A stretch of DNA of 64,000 nt from the NCBI RefSeq assembly GCF_000245735.1, contig NZ_AHTH01000045.1, positions 1-64,000 on the forward strand. The letters are read 5' to 3'. The DNA is from Alishewanella jeotgali KCTC 22429. Lineage in GTDB: Bacteria > Pseudomonadota > Gammaproteobacteria > Enterobacterales > Alteromonadaceae. The translations under genes and the position numbers were made by a program. The notes beneath the pieces are model-generated. The model worked only from the letters and a program-made list of their open reading frames with translations, searched no databases and was not told the DNA's origin. Below, piece by piece: positions 27,818 through 35,677 of the stretch; position 1 is the first letter of the stretch, and each line of letters begins with the position of its first letter.

Positions 27818-28159
27818 ATGTCTGAAATGCAAATCCCGTTAGAATTTACCGATGCTGCCGCCCGCAAGGTTGCTGCTCTGGTGAGCGAAGAGGAAAATCC
27901 TGAACTTAAATTACGGGTCTATATTACCGGTGGCGGTTGCTCGGGTTTCCAGTATGGTTTTACCTTTGATGAAAAGGTAAACGAGGGCGACCTGCTGATT
28001 GAGAAGCAGGGCGTAGCCATGGTGGTTGATCCGATGAGTCTGCAATACCTGATGGGCGGTGTGGTCGATTACACCGAAGGCTTGCAGGGCAGCCGTTTTG
28101 TTGTACAAAACCCTAACGCGACCACCACCTGCGGTTGCGGTTCTTCGTTCTCCGTTTAA
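27818..28159 (+). CDS. erpA: Iron-sulfur cluster insertion protein ErpA
   Basis: A-type carrier that delivers Fe-S clusters to apoproteins such as IspG. The three cluster-binding cysteines are C41 in [11 protein letters not shown] and C105 and C107 in [10 protein letters not shown], equivalent to C42, C106 and C108 of E. coli ErpA. The length is 113 residues against 114 in E. coli. GGAG lies before the ATG. It is transcribed alone, divergent from the ClC gene, from a promoter overlapped by a probable IscR box, which would raise its expression when Fe-S clusters are short. Confidence 0.97.
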   Translation: MSEMQIPLEFTDAAARKVAALVSEEENPELKLRVYITGGGCSGFQYGFTFDEKVNEGDLLIEKQGVAMVVDPMSLQYLMGGVVDYTEGLQGSRFVVQNPNATTTCGCGSSFSV

Positions 28160-28175
28160 TACCCCTGATCAGCCG

Positions 28176-28349
28176 TTAACGGTTGGTCAGGAGCAGCAAG
28201 CCCCATAACATCAGCCCCAGGACAGCATTAAAGGCGATAATATAACTAAAGCCTTTTATGCCCTGTTTTAGCGGGATCTGATAGTGTCTGAGAAACAGGT
28301 ACCAGCCCAGACACATCAGTATCGGTAATAGAAACAGCAGTCTTACCAT
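28176..28349 (-). CDS. Small two-helix membrane protein, unknown function
   Basis: A 57-residue product made almost entirely of two hydrophobic segments, about residues 2-20 and 33-54, linked by the polar stretch RHYQIPLKQGIKG. I chose the ATG with AGGAG seven bases upstream (before VRLLFLLP); the open frame runs 81 bases further with a basic, unconvincing extension. It converges with erpA, with 16 bases between their stop codons. I do not recognise the family; it resembles small conserved membrane proteins in related genera. The strong ribosome site and clean membrane topology support a real gene. Confidence 0.6.
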   Translation of the reverse strand: MVRLLFLLPILMCLGWYLFLRHYQIPLKQGIKGFSYIIAFNAVLGLMLWGLLLLTNR

Positions 28350-28432
28350 CAGTGATCTCCTGTGCCCTTTAGATGATTTTCTGACCCTGCGGTCTGTTTT
28401 TTGTCGCGCCAAGCTGTACGCTCGTCGCAAGC

Positions 28433-28514
28433 TATGATATTAATTAAGACACCACATATTTTACGGCCGGCTTAGTTCGGTCTGGAGTCAGGTGCAGGAC
28501 GCAGCGATATCATA
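28433..28514. repeat. Inverted octamer pair flanking the XRE gene promoter region
   Basis: TATGATAT (28433-28440) and its exact reverse complement ATATCATA (28507-28514) lie 66 bases apart in the spacer between the small membrane protein gene and the XRE gene, each followed by a TAATTAA-like run. They could be half-sites for the nearby regulator, but chance cannot be excluded in AT-rich DNA. Confidence 0.3.
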
Positions 28515-28552
28515 ATTAAAACAAAGCGTAACACGCTGGGAGAAGAAAAAAA

Positions 28553-28795
28553 ATGAAAGGTACAAAAAGCGTTATTTCGGATGAGAATAAAAAGTTGTGC
28601 GCCTGGCTGAAGCAACAGCGCCAACTAAAGAAACATACGATGCGCAGCTTGTCCGAGCTTCTGGGTACGCCACATTCCTTTATCGGTAAGGTGGAGAATC
28701 AGGAGCGGCGGCTGGATGTGGTGGAATTCGTGCGGTATTGTCAGGCGCTGGAAGTGGATCCGGCAGAGGGACTCAGGCAGGTTACCAGTAATTAA
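28553..28795 (+). CDS. Small XRE-family helix-turn-helix regulator
   Basis: An 80-residue protein consisting of little more than one lambda-repressor-like DNA-binding domain: LCAWLKQQRQLKKHTMRSLSELLGTPHSFIGKVENQERRLDVVEFVRYCQALEVDP, in which LSELLGTPHSFIGKVENQ is the helix-turn-helix. GGGAGAAG precedes the ATG. No toxin, integrase or phage gene lies next to it, so it stands alone between a small membrane protein gene and ampG. It could be a solitary chromosomal regulator or the relic of a lost element. The target is unknown. Confidence 0.85.
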   Translation: MKGTKSVISDENKKLCAWLKQQRQLKKHTMRSLSELLGTPHSFIGKVENQERRLDVVEFVRYCQALEVDPAEGLRQVTSN

Positions 28796-28806
28796 TCTTC
28801 AGCAAA

Positions 28807-28841
28807 GCAACAGGCCGCATAATGCGGCCTGTTGCGTTTTT
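28807..28841. terminator. Terminator between XRE regulator and ampG
   Basis: A 13-base-pair stem (GCAACAGGCCGCA / TGCGGCCTGTTGC) with the three-base loop TAA, followed by GTTTTT on the plus strand. It ends the XRE transcript and may also act on the converging ampG transcript. Confidence 0.85.
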
Positions 28842-28844
28842 GGG

Positions 28845-30215
28845 CTAGGTTGAGGTTCGTTGCTGTTCACGTTGTTGTAATTTCTTGCCGACAATCAACA
28901 ATAAGCACAAGCCGGGGATCACCATCAGCGCGGTGATCACAAAGAACAACGCCCAGTTACCTGCTAAGGCATCGACTAACTCACCACTGAAGGACGCCAG
29001 CGTAGTGCGGCCAAGATTGCCTAATGACGCCAGTAAGGCGTACTGCGTAGCAGTAAAGGCGCGGCCGGTTAGCCAGGTTAAGAACGAAACAAAGGCCACT
29101 GTAGAAAAGGCTGCGGTAAAGTTATCCACCAGAATAGCGGCAATAAACAGCTCCGGTTTCGGCCCTGCCAGTGCAATCCAGGCAAACATCAGATTGCTGG
29201 CTGCCATCGCTACACCGCCGATAAAAAGGCCACGGATAATACCAAAACGGATATTGATGGCGCTACCAATCAGGGTAAAACCAATGGTCGCCACCCAGCC
29301 AACCAGCTTGGAGTATTCTGCGATCTGTTCGTTGCTAAATCCCACTTCTTTATAAAACTGGATCGACATCCGGCCCAAAAAGGCTTCACCAATCTTAAAT
29401 AAGAACACGAAACTCAGGATCAGGATGGCCAGTTGCCAACCGTTACGGCGGAAAAACTCCACAAAGGGTTCAAATACCGTAACCGATAGCCAGACCAGAT
29501 AGGGTTTGCCGGCAGTGCGGCCCAGTGATGCCTGATAGCGCGCGGCGGCAGCTTGCTGTAACTGCTCACGCTCTGTGTTTGGTTCGCGGCTTAGCAGGGT
29601 AAAGATCATCAACAAAGCGATCAGCGCGGCCATACCCAGATAGACCGCCGGCCAGCCATACTGATCAGCATGGCTAAACGCCAGATAGCCCGGCAGTGAA
29701 TAGCCGGTCCACCAGCCAATTACTCCCATCGCTGCCGCCGGTGCCACCCGAATGGTATCATCGCCAATCAGCTCAATCCGGTAGGCGTCGATCGCCACAT
29801 CCTGGGTAGCAGACGCCAGGGCAATGGTCATCGCCAATAATGAGGTAAATAGCAGGCTTTCACCGGGGTTAGTGTAGGCAATAGCCAGCGTGGCTAACAA
29901 CATCAGGCTTTGCATTAGCAGGATCCAGCTGCGTCTTTGTCCCAGGTAGCGGCTAAGCAGTGGCAGCTTGATCCGATCTAACAGCGGCGCCCAGAGAAAA
30001 TTCAGTGCATAAACCACAAAGATGGAGCCAAAATAGCCGATAGCTGCCCGGGACAGGCCTGCGTCGTTCAGCCAGCCACTCATATTGGAGCCAATCAATA
30101 CCCAGGGAAAGCCGGAAGCACAGCCCATAAAAAAAATAAACAGCAACCGGATATCCTGATAACTGGCAAGCGCCTGGCGCCAGCTTTGTGCCGCACCTTG
30201 TTGTTTTGAGAGCAT
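28845..30215 (-). CDS. ampG: AmpG-family muropeptide permease
   Basis: Major-facilitator permease that imports anhydro-muropeptides released by cell-wall turnover, across the inner membrane. The N-terminal part LLFIFFMGCASGFPWVLIGSNMSGWL and the LNFLWAPLLDR motif are characteristic of AmpG. About twelve hydrophobic helices over 456 residues fit. The product supplies the recycling pathway that also uses Mpl, encoded earlier in the window, and could influence beta-lactamase induction where AmpR exists. yajG and bolA lie nearby, as in E. coli, although here a cyclophilin gene and a small unknown gene lie between ampG and yajG. Confidence 0.88.
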   Translation of the reverse strand: MLSKQQGAAQSWRQALASYQDIRLLFIFFMGCASGFPWVLIGSNMSGWLNDAGLSRAAIGYFGSIFVVYALNFLWAPLLDRIKLPLLSRYLGQRRSWILLMQSLMLLATLAIAYTNPGESLLFTSLLAMTIALASATQDVAIDAYRIELIGDDTIRVAPAAAMGVIGWWTGYSLPGYLAFSHADQYGWPAVYLGMAALIALLMIFTLLSREPNTEREQLQQAAAARYQASLGRTAGKPYLVWLSVTVFEPFVEFFRRNGWQLAILILSFVFLFKIGEAFLGRMSIQFYKEVGFSNEQIAEYSKLVGWVATIGFTLIGSAINIRFGIIRGLFIGGVAMAASNLMFAWIALAGPKPELFIAAILVDNFTAAFSTVAFVSFLTWLTGRAFTATQYALLASLGNLGRTTLASFSGELVDALAGNWALFFVITALMVIPGLCLLLIVGKKLQQREQQRTST

Positions 30216-30296
30216 AAAAAAACCTTGCAGAGAATTGAGGCTGACCTTAACAGAGACTAAGGCGGCGGCAAAGCCTTTTGGTTGCAGAAAATTAGC

Positions 30297-30620
30297 TTAA
30301 AGTGGGCGTAAACCAACGCAATCGGCCGGGCGCTGGCCTTTGCCGGCCAGATAACCGAGGCAGTGTTGCAGCCGGCGCTTCAGTTGTCGGTCAGCACGTA
30401 ATTGCTGTTCCGGCCAATATTCCAGTTGATGCAGCAAATGCCAGAACACCCGCTCCTGATAACTGGGCGGCCAGGCAGGGCGTACCGGCAGCGCAGCCCA
30501 TTCCTCCAGCGTATCCCAGATAAACAGATGCAATTCTGCCTGCGGCAATTGACCACGCAAAAAGCGTGAGGCATAAAAAACCAGCTGGCGGGATTTTTGC
30601 TCAATAAAACCTTGCGGCAT
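30297..30620 (-). CDS. Hypothetical protein, 107 residues
   Basis: A soluble, basic and tryptophan-rich product with no signal peptide or membrane segment. Its N-terminal half IEQKSRQLVFYASRFLRGQLPQAELHLFIWDTLEEWAAL looks like an amphipathic helical domain, and several Trp/Tyr residues follow (VFWHLLHQLEYWPEQQL). CAGGAAA lies before the ATG and codon use is like the neighbours, which supports a real gene. I do not recognise a family. It stands between ampG and the cyclophilin gene on the same strand, 81 bases upstream of ampG. Confidence 0.6.
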   Translation of the reverse strand: MPQGFIEQKSRQLVFYASRFLRGQLPQAELHLFIWDTLEEWAALPVRPAWPPSYQERVFWHLLHQLEYWPEQQLRADRQLKRRLQHCLGYLAGKGQRPADCVGLRPL

Positions 30621-30663
30621 TTTCCTGCTCCGGTCTGCTGACCTTTGCCACAGTATAGTGCAG

Positions 30664-30697
30664 AAACGCTGACCCTGCTGGGCCAGCGGCGTTTTTT
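30664..30697 (-). terminator. Probable terminator after the cyclophilin gene
   Basis: An imperfect stem (AACGCTGACCC paired with GGGCCAGCGGCGTT, with small bulges) about 40 bases beyond the cyclophilin stop codon. On the minus strand the hairpin is followed by TTTC. The longer T-run lies on the plus strand, where no gene precedes it. Confidence 0.45.
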
Positions 30698-30736
30698 CTA
30701 AAGCTTAATCGGGAATAGGATAGCGTCTTGAGGCTG

Positions 30737-31315
30737 CTATTCCTGCGGCAGCAGTACGACCATTTTCAGGATAATCGGCTCTTTTGGTACATCCGGCCAG
30801 CCCAGTTGCTCTGAGACTTCGGTTTCGATTTGTTGAATTTTTTCCAACACATCCATGCCGGAAACCACCTGACCAAACACTGTATAGCCCCAGCGACTGC
30901 CAGGATCCAGGCTTGGGTTATCGTTCAGATTAAAATAGAACTGGCTATCAGCACTGTGCGGATCGCTTTGTCTGGCCATAGCAATGCTGCCCAGCTGATT
31001 TTTTAAGCCGTTGCCGGATTCATTAAAAACCGGCTTTAAGGTCTCGATGGCTTTGAAGTCCGGGTTATAGCCGCCACCCTGCAGCACAAAACCTGGGATC
31101 AGGCGGTGGAACACCGTATTGTTGTAACTGTTCTTCTTCACATAGCTAAGAAAGTTATTAACCGTTAATGGCGCCCGGCTGCGGTCCAGCTCGACCACGA
31201 TGTCGCCATGCGAGGTCATTAGCTGCACTTTAGGAAACAGATTATCCGGTTGCATAAACTGCCCGGCTGATAAGGCCGGGCTTAGCAGCAATAAGCAGCA
31301 AAGCAGAATACGCAT
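30737..31315 (-). CDS. Periplasmic cyclophilin-type peptidyl-prolyl isomerase
   Basis: Proline isomerase of the cyclophilin family, exported to the periplasm by the signal peptide MRILLCCLLLLSPALSAGQ. The active-site region FHRLIPGFVLQGGG holds the conserved Arg, and QFYFNLNDNPSLDPG and the WGYTVFGQVVSGMDVLEKI segment match the bacterial PpiA/PpiB group. It has 192 residues, about the size of E. coli PpiA (190). It follows yajG by 12 bases in an rlmG-yajG-cyclophilin operon. Likely role: folding of periplasmic or outer-membrane proteins. PpiA itself is the closest functional label, but I do not assert orthology. Confidence 0.88.
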   Translation of the reverse strand: MRILLCCLLLLSPALSAGQFMQPDNLFPKVQLMTSHGDIVVELDRSRAPLTVNNFLSYVKKNSYNNTVFHRLIPGFVLQGGGYNPDFKAIETLKPVFNESGNGLKNQLGSIAMARQSDPHSADSQFYFNLNDNPSLDPGSRWGYTVFGQVVSGMDVLEKIQQIETEVSEQLGWPDVPKEPIILKMVVLLPQE

Positions 31316-31327
31316 CTGTGACCTCCG

Positions 31328-31879
31328 TTAATTCAGGGCATCTTTCCAGGCCGGGTCCTGCAGCAGCTGATTTAATACCTGCTCGGTAAGTACCCGTAAT
31401 TCGCGCTCAACGGCAGCCAGGTCAACTTTTAACGGCGAGGTAAAGTTACTGTCGCCGGCATAGGACTTGGTAAAGGAGCCATTATCACTTTGGATAAAAA
31501 CCGTCATTGTTACCTGGTTAGTGACCTGATGATCCAGCGGCCGTTGAATTACATTAGATTGCAATTGATTGATCTGGATTTTCATCTGTACCGGACTCTG
31601 GCTATTCAGCGTCGCACCTTTTTCCTGTAACGCAGCGGCTACGGTTTGTTCCAATTGGGCGCGCACATCATTGCTGGTGCGGTAGTGCTGTTCATTGCTG
31701 CCCTGGCGGATGGTCAGCGTCTGAGCTCTGGGGCGAAGATCGACCAGTGCAAAACTAAATACCTTGCCGTTTAGCTCCATTTGCTGCGGCCAGAAGATCT
31801 GGGGTGCCACAATAAAAGACGGCACCTGGGTGGCACAGCCAGCCAGCAGTATTGCCAGCGTCAGCCATAAATAGCGCAT
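31328..31879 (-). CDS. yajG: YajG family lipoprotein
   Basis: Predicted lipoprotein with the signal MRYLWLTLAILLAGC, lipobox LAGC and mature Cys15 followed by ATQVPSFIVAPQIFWP. The family function is unknown. The size of 183 residues is close to E. coli YajG (192), and the DLRPRAQTLTIRQG and QTVAAALQEKGATL stretches fit the YajG domain. Supporting context is strong: in E. coli yajG sits between bolA and ampG, and both of those genes are encoded within 4 kb here. Its start is two bases after the rlmG stop. Confidence 0.85.
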   Translation of the reverse strand: MRYLWLTLAILLAGCATQVPSFIVAPQIFWPQQMELNGKVFSFALVDLRPRAQTLTIRQGSNEQHYRTSNDVRAQLEQTVAAALQEKGATLNSQSPVQMKIQINQLQSNVIQRPLDHQVTNQVTMTVFIQSDNGSFTKSYAGDSNFTSPLKVDLAAVERELRVLTEQVLNQLLQDPAWKDALN

Positions 31880-31881
31880 AG

Positions 31882-33039
31882 TTAACTCCTTTTGGTGGAC
31901 TCTAGAATAATAAATTTCGGGTTAGCCGCTAATTGCCGGCAATTACCAAAGCATTTTGCCAGTTGTTGACGGTAAGGCAAATGGCGGTTGGCGACAATTC
32001 TGATTTTACCACCGGGTTTTAATACCCGTTTGGCGTCGTAAAACATCTGACTGGCAATATGGGTGGTCACTGCCGCCTGCTGATGAAAGGGTGGATTACA
32101 GAGTACCCAGTCGGCACTGTTATCGGCTTGCTGGCTCAGACAATCATCGACCACAAAGCGGCAACGCGATAGCGCGGCAGGAAAATTTTCTGCCACACTG
32201 AGCCGGGCCGATTCGACGGCCATATAAGATTCGTCCGTCAGTAGCAGCTGACAGTCTGCTTGCTGCGCGAGGAGCTGCAGGCTTAACATGCCGTTACCAC
32301 AGCCTAAATCAATGACTTGTTGTCCGGCTGTGACCGTGGGTAAATGTTGCAGAAAAAAGCGGGCGCCGATATCCGGTTTGTCGCGGGCGAACACATTGGC
32401 ATGATTCACCAGCATAAAGCCGGTTTCAGGCAAGGGCCAGCGGCTTGGATAATCCGGGGCAGTATGTGGTAATCCCGGCTGCCATTGGCAATCCAGGTAA
32501 CGGCACTTGCGCAGGGTTAGCGAGGCCTGAGTCGGACCGATATAGCGGGCAAAAATGGCCAATACGTTGCGGTGAATATCTTTGGCTTTGGCGGCAATCA
32601 GCAGCTGGGTATTGGCGCTGAGTACCTGACTCAGTGCTGACAGTTGCCAGGCCAGATAACTGTGATTAGCCGGTAGTTTTAGCAATACCAAATCGGGGGC
32701 AGCGGGCAAGCTATCCAGACTGGTCAATTCGGTAATGCCTTCCAGCGTCAGGCCATTTTGTTGCCGGTTATGGCGGCAGGCCTGCTGGGCGATATAGGAG
32801 TCTTGCACCAGATATTGCTGACTATTGCCAAGCGCGCAGGACAGAGCACCAAAGCTATCATTTAAAATCAGGATCTTGGCGACTCTGCCACTGGCGGTGA
32901 TAGCGCTTAACGCGGGTAGGGCGCGATCCAGTAACAGTTCATCAGCGGCATCCCAGGCCTGTAAACTGTGATTAGGCTGTTGTAGTGGCCAACGTGCCAG
33001 TTGCAACTGTAAGTCAGCGCGGGTAAACAGAGTATTCAT
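31882..33039 (-). CDS. rlmG: 23S rRNA (guanine(1835)-N(2))-methyltransferase
   Basis: SAM-dependent methyltransferase that makes m2G1835 in 23S rRNA. It has two related halves; the active C-terminal half carries the SAM motif VIDLGCGNGMLSLQLLAQ and the catalytic NPPF motif in DWVLCNPPFHQQAAV. The degenerate N-terminal half includes LILNDSFGALSCAL and LLKLPANHSYLAWQL, as expected for RlmG rather than RsmC. The length is 385 residues (E. coli 378). It is first in the rlmG-yajG-cyclophilin gene set, and its start is divergent from the AlkB-like gene. Confidence 0.92.
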   Translation of the reverse strand: MNTLFTRADLQLQLARWPLQQPNHSLQAWDAADELLLDRALPALSAITASGRVAKILILNDSFGALSCALGNSQQYLVQDSYIAQQACRHNRQQNGLTLEGITELTSLDSLPAAPDLVLLKLPANHSYLAWQLSALSQVLSANTQLLIAAKAKDIHRNVLAIFARYIGPTQASLTLRKCRYLDCQWQPGLPHTAPDYPSRWPLPETGFMLVNHANVFARDKPDIGARFFLQHLPTVTAGQQVIDLGCGNGMLSLQLLAQQADCQLLLTDESYMAVESARLSVAENFPAALSRCRFVVDDCLSQQADNSADWVLCNPPFHQQAAVTTHIASQMFYDAKRVLKPGGKIRIVANRHLPYRQQLAKCFGNCRQLAANPKFIILESTKRS

Positions 33040-33071
33040 AACAACCTATTCAGAACAAAGAGGGCGCTATT

Positions 33072-33692
33072 TTGACACGGGCTACCCCCAGCGACAACCG
33101 CAATCAGCAACGGCAATATTTTAGTTTACCGCAGGCCGAGCTGCAGCTTTGGCCGGCATTTTTGCCGGCCACGGCGGCAGATCAACTACAGCAAGTGTTA
33201 AGTCAGCAGTTAGCCTGGCAGCGTGCCAGCATCCGGCTTTATGGTAAGGCGGTGCCAATCCCAAGGCGGCAGGTGTGGATGGGGGAACCCCACTGTCAAT
33301 ATCGTTACTCGGGCACTGACTTTTTACCGGAGCCCTGGCATCCGGCCGTCAAATCGCTGGCGTCGCAGCTAAGTCAGGCCTTGCAGCTGCCGTTTAATTG
33401 TGTGTTGTTAAATCAATACGCCGATGGTCAGGATCATATGGGCTGGCATGCTGATGATGAGCCGGAACTGGGTGTCGCGCCGCAAATTGCGTCGGTCAGT
33501 TTGGGCTATCCACGCCGCTTTGATTTAAAGCATCGCGAGCTGGGCTGTCAGCTGCAGCTGATGCTGCCGCATGGCAGCTTGCTGTTGATGGCGAGCGAAT
33601 GTCAGCACTACTGGCAGCATCGCTTACCAAAGCAGGCGGCGGCGAATACGGAGCGGATCAATCTGACCTTTAGATACATAGCGTCAAAATAA
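33072..33692 (+). CDS. AlkB-type Fe(II)/2-oxoglutarate-dependent dioxygenase
   Basis: Predicted oxidative demethylase for alkylated nucleic acid bases. The iron ligands are H126 and D128 in GWHADDE and H183 in YWQHR, and the 2-oxoglutarate-binding arginines lie in ERINLTFR at the C-terminus, identical in wording to E. coli AlkB. The nearby LNQYADGQDHMGWHADDE and IASVSLGYPRRF segments resemble the ALKBH2/3-like bacterial group more than AlkB itself. The start is TTG with a weak GAGG upstream, giving 206 residues. It is divergent from rlmG. Which lesion it repairs is not known. Confidence 0.88.
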   Translation: MTRATPSDNRNQQRQYFSLPQAELQLWPAFLPATAADQLQQVLSQQLAWQRASIRLYGKAVPIPRRQVWMGEPHCQYRYSGTDFLPEPWHPAVKSLASQLSQALQLPFNCVLLNQYADGQDHMGWHADDEPELGVAPQIASVSLGYPRRFDLKHRELGCQLQLMLPHGSLLLMASECQHYWQHRLPKQAAANTERINLTFRYIASK

Positions 33693-33814
33693 TTATTTTT
33701 ATAATGCCGTTATCAGCTTAGCCAAGATCCAACCGCTGTAGCTTGATCGACTGGGGACAAAGCGGTCGGCTTTGACTAAAATTAAGTTCAGGACGCCAAC
33801 AGGAGCTGGACAAG

Positions 33815-34144
33815 ATGTTAATCCATACTGCAATAGAGCAAAAATTACTGGATGCTTTTAACCCGATTCATCTGGACGTAGTCAATGAGAGTGCCAACCA
33901 TAATGTGCCGCCGGGTTCGGAATCGCATTTTAAGGTGGTGATTGTGACCCCGCAGTTTGAAGGCATGCGCTTATTACAGCGCCACCGTGCCGTAAATGCC
34001 ATTGTCGCGGAAGAGCTGGCTGAGAAAATCCATGCCCTGGCTTTACATACTTACACGCCGTCGGAATGGTACGAATATTATGCGGAAAAGCCGCCGGTTT
34101 CGCCGAAGTGCTTTGGTGGCAGTAAAGCCGAAAAAGCGTCCTGA
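33815..34144 (+). CDS. bolA: BolA family protein
   Basis: Small alpha/beta (KH-like) regulator that also partners with monothiol glutaredoxins in Fe-S handling. VVNESANHNVPPGSESHFKVVIVTPQFEGMRLLQRHRAVN and the LALHTYTPSEW motif closely follow E. coli BolA. The length is 109 residues, and AGGAGC lies before the ATG. It stands as a single gene before fabV, close to yajG and ampG, as in E. coli. Its C-terminus continues beyond the domain as a short polar tail. Confidence 0.93.
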   Translation: MLIHTAIEQKLLDAFNPIHLDVVNESANHNVPPGSESHFKVVIVTPQFEGMRLLQRHRAVNAIVAEELAEKIHALALHTYTPSEWYEYYAEKPPVSPKCFGGSKAEKAS

Positions 34145-34230
34145 GCACGATTTTTGCTGATCCGACCTGTTTTTAGCGGTAAAGTTTTACACTAGCGACA
34201 CTTTTCATAAAGACAACAACAGGATTGGCT

Positions 34231-35424
34231 ATGGTTATTCAACCAAAGATTCGTGGTTTTATCTGTACTAACGCACACCCGGTTGGCTGTGCGGAGCATG
34301 TAAAAGAGCAAATTGCTTATGTTAAGCAGCAGGGGCCGGTAAGCGGTGGTCCAAAGAATGTGCTGGTGATCGGCGCCTCTACCGGTTATGGCCTGGCCTC
34401 ACGCATTACTGCCGCCTTTGGTTCAGGTGCCGCGACCCTGGGTATTTTCTTTGAAAAAGAACCGACTGAGGGTAAAACCGGTTCTGCTGGTTGGTATAAC
34501 ACTGCCGCCTTTGAAGCTGCTGCCGATGCTGAAGGTTTATGGAACAAGCACTTAAACGGCGATGCCTTTACCGATGAGTTAAAAGCCAAAGCGATTGATT
34601 TGATCCGTCGCGAAATGGGTAAAATTGATCTGGTAGTCTACAGTCTGGCCGCTCCACGGCGTAAGGATCCGGTGAGCGGTGAGGTTTACAGCTCGGTACT
34701 CAAACCTATTGGTCAGGCTTACACCGCCAAGAATCTGAATACGTCGAAGCGTGAAATTGAAGAGGTGTCGGTAGAGCCGGCTAATGACGAAGAAATCTTT
34801 AATACCGTTAAGGTGATGGGTGGCGAAGATTGGGAGCGCTGGCTGGATCAACTGCACGCCGCCGGTGTGTTAGCAGACAACTGTCAGACGGTTGCTTATA
34901 CCTACATTGGTAAGGAACTCACCTGGCCAATCTACGGCAAGGCGACAATCGGCAAGGCAAAAGAAGATCTGGATCGTGCTGCCGCTGCCATTACCGCTAA
35001 GCTCAGCGCGCAGAAGGGTAAAGCCTATGTTGCGTCATTAAAAGCCCTGGTGACTCAAGCCAGTTCAGCTATTCCAATTATGCCGCTGTATATCTCGCTG
35101 TTGTATCGGGTGATGAAAGCTGAGGGTACCCATGAAGGCTGTATTGAACAGATTAACGGTTTGTTCCGCCAGGGCTTATATGCGACAGCCCCGCAACTGG
35201 ACGATGCCGGCCGGTTACGGATGGATGGCAAAGAATTAAGCGATCATGTGCAGCAGGCAGTGAAAGACTTATGGGGCCAGGTCACAACAGACACCATCGA
35301 TAGTCTGACCGATTATGTCGGCTACCATAATGAGTTTTTACGTTTGTTCGGTTTTGGCTACCAGCATGTGGATTACGAGGCGGATGTGTCACCGCTGAGT
35401 CCATTACAGCATCTGGTCAATTAG
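34231..35424 (+). CDS. fabV: Enoyl-ACP reductase FabV
   Basis: NADH-dependent trans-2-enoyl-ACP reductase of fatty acid synthesis, a large SDR-type enzyme that replaces or supplements FabI and is naturally insensitive to triclosan. The start [19 protein letters not shown] is diagnostic, followed by [17 protein letters not shown] (cofactor loop) and [14 protein letters not shown]. The active-site region [27 protein letters not shown] holds the family's widely spaced Tyr and Lys residues. The ATG with AGGA upstream gives 397 residues. A terminator follows. No fabI is visible in the window. Confidence 0.95.
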   Translation: MVIQPKIRGFICTNAHPVGCAEHVKEQIAYVKQQGPVSGGPKNVLVIGASTGYGLASRITAAFGSGAATLGIFFEKEPTEGKTGSAGWYNTAAFEAAADAEGLWNKHLNGDAFTDELKAKAIDLIRREMGKIDLVVYSLAAPRRKDPVSGEVYSSVLKPIGQAYTAKNLNTSKREIEEVSVEPANDEEIFNTVKVMGGEDWERWLDQLHAAGVLADNCQTVAYTYIGKELTWPIYGKATIGKAKEDLDRAAAAITAKLSAQKGKAYVASLKALVTQASSAIPIMPLYISLLYRVMKAEGTHEGCIEQINGLFRQGLYATAPQLDDAGRLRMDGKELSDHVQQAVKDLWGQVTTDTIDSLTDYVGYHNEFLRLFGFGYQHVDYEADVSPLSPLQHLVN

Positions 35425-35442
35425 TCGTATTGACAAAGCCGC

Positions 35443-35467
35443 AAAAACCGCCCAAGGGCGGTTTTTC
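35443..35467 (+). terminator. Terminator after fabV
   Basis: A ten-base-pair stem AAAAACCGCC / GGCGGTTTTT with the loop CAAG and a T-run on the plus strand, 18 bases beyond the fabV stop codon. Confidence 0.9.
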
Positions 35468-35534
35468 TCTACCCCCGACAGGTGGTAATTGGCACAGAAT
35501 TTTTGGTAATACCATGGATAGAAGACGGTATTAG

Positions 35535-35543
35535 TGCTAAAAT
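35535..35543 (+). promoter_or_regulatory. Candidate nqr operon promoter (extended -10)
   Basis: TGCTAAAAT fits an extended -10 element (TG-n-TAAAAT). TGGATA, 17 bases upstream, is only a fair -35 match. Transcription would start near 35550, giving a 5' leader of about 130 bases before nqrA. Confidence 0.45.
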
Positions 35544-35614
35544 TCGCGACTTTAATACGTGTATCTGGTTAACTTTTGTACAATTGCAGGTGGTGCAAAA
35601 CGCAAACCAGGTGT

Positions 35615-35630
35615 GCTGCGCTGGCGCAGC
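35615..35630 (+). other. Hairpin in the nqr 5' leader
   Basis: GCTGCG and CGCAGC form a six-base-pair stem with the loop CTGG, without a following T-run, about 50 bases before the nqrA ATG. It is probably a secondary structure in the leader; its role is unknown. Confidence 0.35.
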
Positions 35631-35677
35631 TGAAAAACTAGGCCCTGTTTCTTCCCAAAATAGTAGTGCAAGTACGT

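Noticed and set aside
28553-28795. XRE gene as a sign of a prophage or toxin-antitoxin module
   Set aside because: No integrase, toxin, structural phage gene, attachment-site repeat or tRNA lies nearby, and the surrounding genes are core. It is kept only as an orphan regulator.
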